A DNA stretch of 64,000 nucleotides, from NCBI GenBank assembly GCA_024449915.1, contig JAMZAV010000903.1, positions 186,001 to 250,000 on the forward strand. Reading direction: 5' to 3'. A model generated the notes under the pieces. That model saw only the letters and a list, made by a program, of their open reading frames with translations. It had not been told where the DNA came from and did no database searches. The DNA is from Sweltsa coloradensis. Lineage: Eukaryota; Arthropoda; Insecta; Plecoptera; Chloroperlidae. The position numbers and the translations under genes were made by a program. How positions within the stretch are numbered: position 1 is the stretch's first letter; every line of letters begins with the position of its first letter. Of this stretch, positions 40,401 to 52,400 are shown in pieces.

Positions 40401-43400
40401 AATTTAAGGGAGGGATGGAGGGTAGTTAGAAATGAAAAAAATAATACAAAGAAAATAACTTTTACTACGAAATAAACTGCGTTTTTTAAACTGGTGATTT
40501 ACTCCCCTCGGTTTTTTTTTGTTTTAAATTTATATATTTCTATAGACCTTTTTTTAAACGAAATAGGCCCTTTACAAAATTTAAAGGGAAACTAAAATGC
40601 ATTCGAGAAGAGATATTTTTAGATTTCAATCGCTCCGCAGTTAAAAGGGAGACAATCATTCCCTCTCTTTCTCACGCACAAACATCAGCTGGTGACACGA
40701 GACTGTTATCACGTAGGTAGGCGTGACGCGCCTAGTAGCACGTAGGCCCTACGCACCGAACTACGCAGAATATTCGAGACCCTCTCGCATGGGCCTACAT
40801 CCTATGCAGCTGGGGAGAGCGGGCCAATCGATGACCCAAAACAAGCGGGTTTTTAAAATAAACGAAAGTAAACCCCACAGAGTCCGGGGGTTTACCGCGG
40901 ATGCATCGCACATTCTAAATAAAAACGAGGTGATAGCATTCCTTGACGTATGAAGGGTTTATTACGGTTCATAGTTTTTTTTGAACCCCGATTGGGAGAA
41001 ACCTTGAAAAATAAATAAAGAGTTGCCCCTTTGGGTTTATGTTTTGATTTCCGGGGGGGTTTTTTTTTTTTGTTTTTTTTTTATCAAAAACACAACACTT
41101 GGGCCTAGTATCACGTACATGGATTGAAAATTATAAAATAGAAAAAACTACTAGCATACGAAACAAAATCATGGCTGCTCCCCAAAATCCCCATGGTACA
41201 AATATCTCTGTGTGGCTATCATTGGGCATGGCTTTTTACCCTGGTTGTCGAATGTGGATCCTCAAAACCCCATAGTAATTTTACCAAAGGGCACCACAGG
41301 GGCATTATTATTATGGGTGGCGTAAGCCCCACAAGTTTCAGGTCCGTATTCCCTGTCCCCCCGTCCCCGGCCCCCTAGAAATTCGGGCGAGAATGGTGAA
41401 GGATGAGGGGAAGCGAAAAACTTTTAAAATTTTACCCACCCCCCAAAAAAATTAAAACTCGGGTGTTTTTTTGGGGTTTTTTTTTTTTTTTTCTGTTGGG
41501 TTTTTTCGCTTCTACCGGGAAAAAGGGATATCCGATCTTGATGAAAAATTTGGGGGACCCTCCAAAAAATCTAAAAATTTTGATTGCTACGTTTTTGGGG
41601 ACAATCGAAGAAATATTTCTCATGAATATCGTCCCTTTTTCGATTTTTTTCGGGTTTTTAAAAGCGATTTTTTCGTGACATTTGGGCCAATTCTGACCAA
41701 ACCGGGGGGGGGGCTTTTCATTTCTAAAAAAACTTTATATTTTTTCATGAAAATTAAATTAAAGGGTGGTTTATTATTGCCTTTTTTAAAGAAAAAGTTT
41801 GAAAAGGGTTGCCAGAAACCATAGAATACAAAGGTTTTTTCTTTTAAAAGATTTTTTTTTTTATGTATATATAATAACAATTTTACAAGAACAATAGAAA
41901 CTTGGGCAACCCAAAACACCTACAAAAAGCGTTTAAAAGCACTTTCCCAAAAATAAAAAAGATCCCACGCAAACTAAAAACTCTCAAAAAAACTTTATCC
42001 CTCAACGCGAAATAAAAAAAAACCCTTTGGGGAAGGGGCCCCAAAAAATAATAAAAATAATAAATAATAATAATAATAATAAAATTTTAGGGCGAAGCGA
42101 AGACTTTAATTTTTTCTGACCCCCGGGGCCCCTTAAAAAAAAAATTTTAAATCCAAAGTTTTTTTTTTTGTTTTTTTTCTTTTGTTTTTTTGTCTTTTTT
42201 TCTGTCTGTTCGCTCTCTTCAGGGGAAACGGCATATGCGATCTTGACGAAAATTGGAGGGGACCTTCGAAATCTCTGATCTTAGACCTGCCACGTTTTTG
42301 GGTTCAATCGAAGAAATATACGATACGATTTTTGTCGATTTTTAGTACGATATTTTTTAGACATTTGGGTCGATTCTGACCAAACGGGTGGAGCAACTCC
42401 GGTAGTTCATATTTTACATGGACATTAAGGTTGTGGTGATGTAGAACCTTTTGAAAGAAAGAGGTGAAAAAGTTAGCCAGAATCCATAGAATAAAGGTTT
42501 TAATATGAGTTTTTTGAGGCATAACAATTAACAACTAACAATAGAAACTTGACAACAATCACCTACAATGCGTTCAAAAAGGCTTGCAAAAGTAAAGAAA
42601 GAGATCCCACGCAAACTAAAAACTTGTTTAAAAAAGCTCATCCATCAACGCGACGGGACTTAAGCGTTTTCCAAGAAATAATATCTCGGGTAGGTCTAGT
42701 ACAATAATCACAGAGTAGAAGAAAAGGAAACAAGGCCTAGGCAAGGCTGGCCAGGCCACGCCTCATTTCATGGCGGTGCAAAGCAGCTGGTCGGGCCGGC
42801 TACAGACAACAACAGTGCCATGTTTTGACGACGCGAAACTGCGCAGTGACCTTGAGTGATGTAACCGGGCGGAACAGGACGAACTAATAGCAAGTCCTAG
42901 CACGTTGCATTGGGACAACAAACCGGGGAAACTGTGAGATACCTCCGCTCGCAACGCTCGCACCAACAAATAATATGTACATAGTACAACAGCACGAAAG
43001 AAGAAATTCGTACCTAAACTCCTCTCTCAAAAGCTTACTGCAGTATAGCAACAAACAGTGGCATAGGAACCGGGGGATGGGTAGGGGGGAAATGCCCCCA
43101 CCCCCTTAAGTTTGGCCCGGGGGGGGGGAACTTAAGCTGAGGCTTCCTTTCTTTCAAAACGTTCCTACGCCTGGCAACAGTTGAGAAACCTACAGTCTTA
43201 CAAGCAGAAGCTTACTATCAAAGGCATCCGCAGGAATTTCGTCAGGGAAAAAAAAGAAAAAAATATACAACTTGTAGCTCCCGTGGGACAAGCATGGGGG
43301 GTTTGGGGGGCAGAGCCCCACAACAATAGCGTCGCAAGCGAAATTTTTGGAAATCAGATTTTTTAGAGTGCATTTGGTGCGTTTTAGTAAAAAGTAGCGG

Positions 43401-46400
43401 GCTGAATGCAAATACCAAAATAATGTAATTTTTGTGCAGTCGATACTCGAAACTAGAAAACCACCAAAAGGAATTGGAACGCTAACGTCCTGACGAGATA
43501 AATCATGTTACATCCGCCGTATATATTATCTAGTAATGTAATGTAAAACGTATTCCGTAAATATTTATATTATTAGTCTCTTTTTAATATAATTATAATA
43601 AAATTGCTTTAGAGGATTCCAGGCAGGGGGGGGAGCAAGTGACCGCCTTGACCCCCCCCTTGCCCTTGACTCCCTTGCTTACTATACTATAAAAGTGGGT
43701 ATAGCAATAAACAAAGAAAGGTATTTGTACTTAGTAGCCAGACTAAACTCGCAAGAGCTTAGCAAACACCGTAGCAACCTAGCATCACCAGCTTACTACA
43801 GACGGTGTAGCACGAAACAAATTAATAAATATGTGAGAAACCCACTGCAACTGGTATATCGCCCGAAGCTTTATAAGTTTCCTTTTGCCAGGAGAGGAGG
43901 CCCTACCAAACTGAGATCCTCGGTCTCGTGATTTGTAAAATCAGTTCATTTCAACATACCAGCAGCATATCATTATGCGACGAGTACGACAGACGACAGA
44001 TTCTAGAATGACACAATGCATTATTCGAAATACTGCTGGTTAGGCCACCGTATCTGTTCACGTACGGACTCCCAGGTGAAACAAACAACAAATTTCGTAG
44101 CAGAAACAACGGAGACAATCATTATAGTTTGGCTTCGGCTAGTCGAGTAGCAGAGCCTAGGCCTAGCTATCTAAGCCGGGAAGTAAAGAACGCATTCAAC
44201 GCAAGCCCGGAGAGGGGTAGCCACAGGTAGGTGGTCCAAACTGGTGCACAGTATGACGGTCTGATTCGCTTTTCTAATAATTATTATGGTAAAAAATAGT
44301 AAAAATATCACGAGTAAACCAAAATTTGATGCCATCTTACCCATCACAACAGAGCAGACATATCGGGACCAGTGCCGTTTATTTTGCTATAGGCCTATTG
44401 ACACGGAAGCTTCAAAGTCAACATTATCATTGGGCATTGGCATCATCATTCTTGTATGCTATTGCTGGTAAGTACAGAAGCCTAAAAAAATGTTTACTAT
44501 GCCTAGGTCTATGGTATATATGCATCCGGTCCCGTTCTGGTTCAGCAATAATTTCCATCGGCATCAAATTCACGTGATTCAGCTTTTCTAACACATTTGC
44601 TTTGTTGCTGAGGTGAAACTTGGGAACATAGATACTACCTACCTTATACTACTATGCTCGGGAACTTCTTCGGTTTTGGGGGGAGGGGGGATCCAGCTTT
44701 GGTAAAACAAAACAAAAAAGGCATACTTGTAGGGAGTTGTTTACATGTTTGGCCTTATTGGCACGATCCGCACGGCACCCCTAAAGAAGAAGTTCCTAAA
44801 CGGAAATGTTCCAATCAACTTGAAATTGTTTCCGGCTATCCCTTGAACAAAATATGGTGTGTTAACATTTTCATAATAATATGCACATAGCCTACTGGCC
44901 GGCAGTGTTAAAGTTTAAAGTTTGAACTGACCCTGAACTTGCTTTGCGGCACATGAACATTGTGACCTGTGAACAGCAGGGTCAATGCGTTCGCCTCCCA
45001 CTTACGAAGGTTGGACTCACAGAAAATAACGTTCTCATGTGAACAGCGAACTACTTGAGACACCGATAATGATATTCGTTATAACGTTCGACGGTACGAT
45101 ATGGTCCAGTTTTTGAGTTCCAAGCCTACCGCATACTACACCCGGGGGCCTATTTACTAACTCAAAAGTCAAAACGACAGCTATTAGTGTCGTTCGATAG
45201 TGACTAGTGACAAAATTGCCAATTTGATCAATTATGCAGTTCCCCCATCCCAGTGCCAACATTTTGTTTCAATGACACGCAAAAATTTTGAATATCGCGC
45301 AGCATCCGACTTTTTCAATTACAAAGTTGTCGCTGTCGATCGACAACTTGTCGTTTCAGTTGGCAATATCGAAGGTAATGCCCCTTGATAGATATCTGTC
45401 GAATTGTCGAATATAGATCTCAACCAGTGACAAACGTAGAATTAACTAGGAAAACGCTTAAGTCCCGCCGCGTTGTTGGATGAGCGTAATTGGTGCATTG
45501 AGCTGCCATGTGTTACGCGGATTTTCTGTTTTCATTGTTTTCATTATTGTATCATTACTTAGTCGAAGATGTTTTTTAATTAAATTAAATTAAATTAAAA
45601 GATAACTTAATTTGTTTAATTAATCGTAATTTTTAACAAAGAAAAAAATCGTAAATTTGCAATTTTCATAAGAAATAAATATTCTATTGCGCTCAAATTT
45701 AACACGAATATATTAATTCATGAAATTAGGTTCTGTGAAAAAATCATTACAATCGGTTAAAGCATGTAGGTGTTATAAGTCGAAGAAAGTTTTTAAAAAT
45801 CGAAAAAAATCGTAAAATTGCGTTTTTTATGAGAAAAAATTTCCCGATTGCGCTCAAAAACGTGGCAGTTCAAAGTTCAGAGATTTCGAAGGCCTCCATG
45901 AAATTTCATCGCAATCGGAGTATCGGTTTAGCCGGAATCGTGTGGACAAACAGACAAAAATACAGAAAGAAAGAAAAAAAAAAAAAACATTCCGGATTTT
46001 TTTTCTCCAGTGTAGTGAAATGGAATCTTCGCTTCGCTCGCTACGCTCATCCAATCATGAGTCAGTCAGGCCGTGGCTCCCGAATTGATTGTGGCATTGC
46101 ATTGTCTATAATAGGCAAGCACAATATAATAGGGCGGGACAGTGGAGCCGTTTTCACTACGACGACGACGCTACCAAAACACTGAAGCTATTATACTTGC
46201 GATAATGATAAGAAATCAGTAATCTCACCAAGTGGATGAGCGCCATTGATCATGGTACACCAGTACCACACCAGATGGTTGCTCCTAAAACAATTGTCAC
46301 CAACTCAACTCACCATTCAACAAGATATTAGGAGTACAGACTACAGCCGTTGGTCCGGAGATGTAAGGACGACAGGATGGTAGTCAAGTTGTGTCAAGGG

Positions 46401-49400
46401 CGTGTAGGTACTGTTGGTAAGAGTGAAATTTTCAGATGGGCGAGCATTGACCCGATATGTAACTCAATGAGGCACACCACACTTTGGCCAATCAAGTCAT
46501 TCCAGTAATGAGGGTATTAGTAGTATTAGCCTACTGGCCGAGCCCAACACTCACAGGTGATAAAGAGTCGTCTCTAATTTGAATGTGATGATTGGGCCCA
46601 AAGAGAGGAGTCTTATAACTTGTAATAATGAGAGTATGTATAGGGCCTAGACTTTGAAACCCTCTTTCAAACTATAGTCAACTCATTAGGCATTCTTTAT
46701 GTGGGTAGGTCTACCTCGTATTTACAATTTAAAAAATCAAAATTGTCTTCAATTTCAAATGAAACAAGACCTCCAATTTGATCAAAATAATTCAATTTGT
46801 TAAAAATACCTGTAAGCCTACATTTTAACACCCACTACCATGTCCCGCGCCCATGTTTGTCGTCTAGTCAGACAGCAACAGTTTAAAAGAAACCAAGTTT
46901 TTAAACCCTTTATGTGATAAATAACTGATAATAACGTATTTTTAGACTTAGGCTATGGTATCTGAAACAACATAGCATAGGCTTACTCTGCTCTGAAACG
47001 CATGTACCCTAGCATAAATTGTTAGCAAATAATCTTTCAATTTACAAAAAAGTCCAGGGGCGAAGGACCCACCTCTAGTTAATCCCTTGGAGGGTCCTGT
47101 AAGAAAAACTGCTTGGCGTTTTTAGAACGTAGGGGTACCCAATCTCAGGCCTACTACCTAACCCTTTATAAGATGAGCGTTTGCATTTGCATCACCAAAC
47201 TGCAAACTGGATTGTTGGATGACGTAGCGAAGCGAAAACAAACACAACACATTTATCCTGATTGGTGAAGAGATTTCACTGCTTGATAACTCAAACTTCC
47301 AGTTTTTTTACTCACATCAGAATCGCACGGCCTACCCAGGGTTGGGTAACGACGCGTCACAAATAATATTCGACAGTGTCGATAATATATTATGTATAAA
47401 AATTTCTAACATGTAGAATATATAGAAAACCCGCGTCGAAAAATTTAAAAGAGGAATATTATTGTAGGTAGGCCTATAGGTCAAATTCCAGCCTTATTTT
47501 CATCAAACCCCAAAAAGTATTAGTAGTTTTAGGACGCTTAAAAAGCTAAGATTATTTGCGCCTCCAAGATAAAACAATTTCTATACAAAGTGTGAGTTAC
47601 CAGTTTACCACCATGTATATTTCTTTCCCAGGGGAGGAACGTGCAGTGGCGTATCCAAGGGGGGGGAGGGGGGGACAACCCCCCCCCCCTTTTGAAAAAA
47701 AAGTGTAAAGGAGAAAATAAAATAACTACTAATTACCATCTGACTAAAAGAGTATTTTAGTAGATACAAAGTTGGGTCATTGTGATGCTTTAAAACGCAC
47801 AGATTTCCACCAAAATGACCTTGAAGAAGAAAATTTTGGATTAAAAACAGGATTTTAGTAGATAAAAAAGTTGGTGGTGCTTTAAAAATGCACAGATTTT
47901 CACCAAAATTACCTTGAAATAGAAACTTTTGGATTTAAAAACAGGATTTTTACGGCCATTCCATAGCAAAGTGAGCCTGACAAGTGAAAAATAATTTTTA
48001 CCCAGTAGTTTATTGATGGGTCAAAAATTAAAGTCAAAACTCCACTGAATTTCAAAATGTCTTTGCTTTCTTTGTGGGTAGTAAATATGTGTTTTACAGT
48101 GCTTCAAAGTCGGTGTAAAAGTTATTGCTTTTATTTTAGTGCCACATCCCCTAAATTGTAAGCCCTCCAATTTCTTTTAGGTCAGCTGTGTAAAGTTCTT
48201 TCTTTTGTATATCAACACTTAATGATGTTGTGAAAATTTTATTTGGGAAAAAAACTGAACACAAAGTAAATTTAACTTAAAATTTGTATCATTAAAGATG
48301 TTATGAATACATGTCACACCCGCAACACAAACTACAATAAACTATGATAGTGTTAAGATATGGCTAACAAAGTTGGGAGAGTACTTTATTTTAAGGTTGG
48401 GTTATATGACTTATCATATCCAACAGAGAAAACTAGATGCACTGACTAGAAGGGGGTTGAAATTGTGTTGCGGGGTGACACACAGTTATGTTGCGGGTGT
48501 GACATGATTATTGAATTGCATGATAATCCAGGGCTACATTCAAATAGGTAAAAAAAAAAAATGCCCATTAGGCCTACCTAGTTTAGTAGCCTAGGTAATG
48601 CACATATAACGCACGCAGTCAACGTATTTTGAAAATGCAAAAGAGATTAGGTAGGGTGCCGGAAACGATTTTGTACTTCAAGTCAACTTTGCTGAAAATT
48701 TTTCGGCAATCATTAAAGACGAGTTTCAGGCACTCATTGGATCATGATCAAATGACTGTTTTTACAGCCTGCGCTTGATTAAAAGATGACGTTAAGAGGT
48801 CCTTCGCGGTTGAAAGTGATGACTTGACACATAACAACATGCAGTGTGGGCATTCCTCAAAAATTTTGCTGAACAAAAAGTCGAGTTTCCTAAGTTAACA
48901 AAGTGATTATTTTTTTGGATGTCAGCGCTTCCGTCAACAATCCTGCCCTAGATATTAACGTTGGTGATTTTGTCCTCGTTTCACTTGCGGTAAATGGGGA
49001 AAAAAATACCGACAGCAGTATTATACTGAATCGTAGCATTTGATGATAAAACCAGTGATTTTTCCCCTTAGGCTAAAAATCATGCATCCTATGGCAACTA
49101 CTATTGGGTATGGCCCGATATTGTGAATAGGTCATGCGAGAACAAAACGTTTATCAAGAAGATGGTAGCTCCCCCAATACTTCACAAAAATCGTGGGCAA
49201 TTTAAAGTTCGTCAGTGATTAGGCATGCATGAATAATGATAAGCTGCATTATTATAAATGATAGACTTATTAGTTATCCTCTTTTTATGCTATTAGCCCC
49301 TATTTTCAAATTTTAAAACAAAAAATACAGTGACGAGGACCCGTATTTCATTAAAAAAATTACAATGCAACCTTTTATTTTAAAATAGGCTCCCTTTTTT

Positions 49401-52400
49401 TAAAATATCATATTTAGCATGCATATTTGTTAACTTACATTTTAGTATTGAGTTTCATGAAGTATGAAAGAAAACACCCAAACCAAATTATAATCTACAT
49501 ACAAAACTCTATTTAATGTTATTTTTTGTGCACTACGTCACACCCGCAACAATTCCTTGTCACACCCGCAACATCTTCAACCATCATAAATCGTCTTTTA
49601 AAATTATTTGAGCCACTATTCCTTATATTTTATTTTAAGGGTAAATTCTATAATGGTTTTAGAAAAAAATAGCTGCCTACCAAGGGGTCCTATATTCACA
49701 GACTTTTGCACATGTTCATGTAAGGGTGTAAATACAGTGGCAAAAAGTGTCACACCCGCAACACTGTTTTAATTTTTAAATTTTCTGATTTCCTAAAGTC
49801 ACAGAAAGTTGAAATTTGGTGTATTTGTTCATCTTATGGCAACAATGAATGTATACAATGTCTTGGGTTTCAAATTTTTAATTTATAAACACTTGGCAGG
49901 TATTTTAAGTGTGTAATGTGTCCACACCCGCAACTATGGAATGGCCCCTTTTAGTAGATAAAAGTTGGTCATTGTGATGCTTTAAAACGCACAGATTTTC
50001 ACCAAAATGACCTTGAAGAAGAAAATTTTTCCGGGGGCAACCCCGGACCCCCCACTTAGCCTCTGGCACATCTATGAAAAAATTGATTGAACCCCCTATT
50101 AAAAAATTCCTGGATACGCCACTGGGAACGTGGAAGGGGGAACGCGGGGTGGACAGGCCTGTGCTGGTCAGAACCAGCCAGGGGCGTATGGGAGGGCAGG
50201 GGTTCCCCCATGTAGGGGGTTTTTCACAGGACCTTTATTTTATGAAATTTAATATATTCGTGTGAATTTGAGCGTAATCGAAAAAATTATTTCTCCATGA
50301 AAATCGCAGTTTTACGATATTTTTCAATTTTTAAAATTTCTATGACTTTTAGCTCTACATGCTTTATCCAATTGTAAGGATTTTTTTACAGAACCTTAAT
50401 TTTATGAATTGATATAGCCTATTCGTGTGGCCATATATTTGTTATGCCAGGAGAAGGAGACGTCCGGAACTATCATGCAAAGATCAAGATTGGAGAAGAA
50501 ACCCTGGAAGTGGTAGAGAGTTTTGGATACCTAGGAAGTGAAATAATGGCAAGCGGGAAGATGAAAAAAAATAAACAACAAAACCAAAGGCCGTAACTTG
50601 TACCAACTTGTTTTAAAAGGCCTGGTGTGGGATAGGGAAATACCCATAAAGTGCAAGATGACACTATACAAGACCTACTTCATACCGATCCTCAAAATAT
50701 GCGACAGAAACCTGACTATGGTGATTGAGAAGAAAGCCAAATACAGGCGGCGGAGATGAGATTCCTGAGGAGCACAGGGGCCCCCATTCAGTAGCTTCAC
50801 GGGTTCAACTCGGCCACGGGACCCACTCGGGAGTATCAGTAATCGTTCCGGTTGTTGTTGGTCGAGGTTGAAAGGTATTATTACATGGCAGTGGACGGTC
50901 AAATGTGAACAAATGATCCGCAGTCAGTTGTCAAATATTCGAAATGACATAGATGTGTGTATTATTTCCAATCGGGGAGAAATTGGATTAAAATGGTATA
51001 ATTTCATGAAAAAAGGGAACGTACAGGACTTTTAAGGGTAGGCCCTTACTAAAGGTAGGTTTTCTTTGAGCAAACTATTGTTATTCGTTTGAGAAAGTTA
51101 ATAATGTCGTTGTGTTTACGTGTAGGCCAAGGCTTATCATCCACCATTTTTACTAATCAAACATAAACAAATTTTGGCTAACGACCGAGTCGGACTCGGT
51201 TGGATTATATCGCAACGATATCGACCTCAACCGGGTCGATCACTAACAGCCGAGTCGATTACGGTATAAAACGCCCGGGTCCAACTCGGTCAGAGTTATA
51301 GAATCGGGGTCCAGTGAGCAAGACAAAAAGAGGTAGAGTTTGAAATACGAACATCAGAGAGATGCTAGGGGTGGAGAGTGGAGAAGTTAGGTGACAGGAT
51401 GGGAAGGACAAGGCTGAGATGGTTTGGGCATATGAAACAAATGACGGAACAGAAGAGAGGATGCCCAGGAGAATGTATGAGAAAAGGATTGAAGGAGGAA
51501 GAAGAAGGGGGAGACCAAGGAAGAGATGGAAGGAGACCATAGCAAGAGACCTACATTATAGAGGAGAGAGCTGGGAGGATGTAGCAGAGACACGATTGTG
51601 GGAGGATAGAAAGAAGTGGAAGAATTTGGTTGCAAAACCCAAGCTGACCCTGCCAGAAGTAGAAAACGGCAATGGATAATGATGATGATGAATAGCGGAA
51701 AAACACGTCGGCCATTCATTGAGCGACATTTCCCCACTTACACAACCATTTTGACAGTGTTTAGTAGTGTCTCTACATAGGGGATGAAAAAATACTAAAT
51801 GATGTAGACTCATCAACTATCGAGCCAAAATCAATAAACCAAGTCGAATCTTCGCACATCGTTTGCCATTGGTCCAAACTAACCACGCCTCCACGAATTT
51901 TGTTCGAAAAAATCGATGGTGCCAGAATCGATTGTTTTTTGTGATTTTAAACGCACAGAAAATGCGTATTTGGTGACGTTATTTTTTTTTAAAAAAGCAA
52001 AATAAAGCAAAATTTTTATTTCATTGGGCATAATTTTTCAATTAAAAAAATATATTTCTTGGACCCCTACCAATGAGTATTTGTAATCGAAGCTGCCCAA
52101 GAGAATGTATAAAACAAGAATTGAAGAAGGAAGCAGAAGATGGGGGAGGCCAAGGAAGAGGACCATAACAAGAGACTTAGTCAAGAGGATAGAGTCATGA
52201 GTTTTAATGCATTGTTGTAATATTACTACCGTACCTATTTCAAATATTTACTTAAATGTAGTTCATTGTTGTGTCTGCATCTATGTAATTAGATTTATTT
52301 AGTTGTCCTTCTTTGTAAATCAGTTTTTATAACTGAATAGGATAGACGTTAAATAAATAAATAAATAAAAAATAAATAAAAAATAAATAAATAAACAACT

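Noticed and set aside
51259..51816. Overlapping minus-strand open frames of 86-116 residues
   Set aside because: They are antisense to the LINE ORF2 tail with GRPRKRW on the plus strand.
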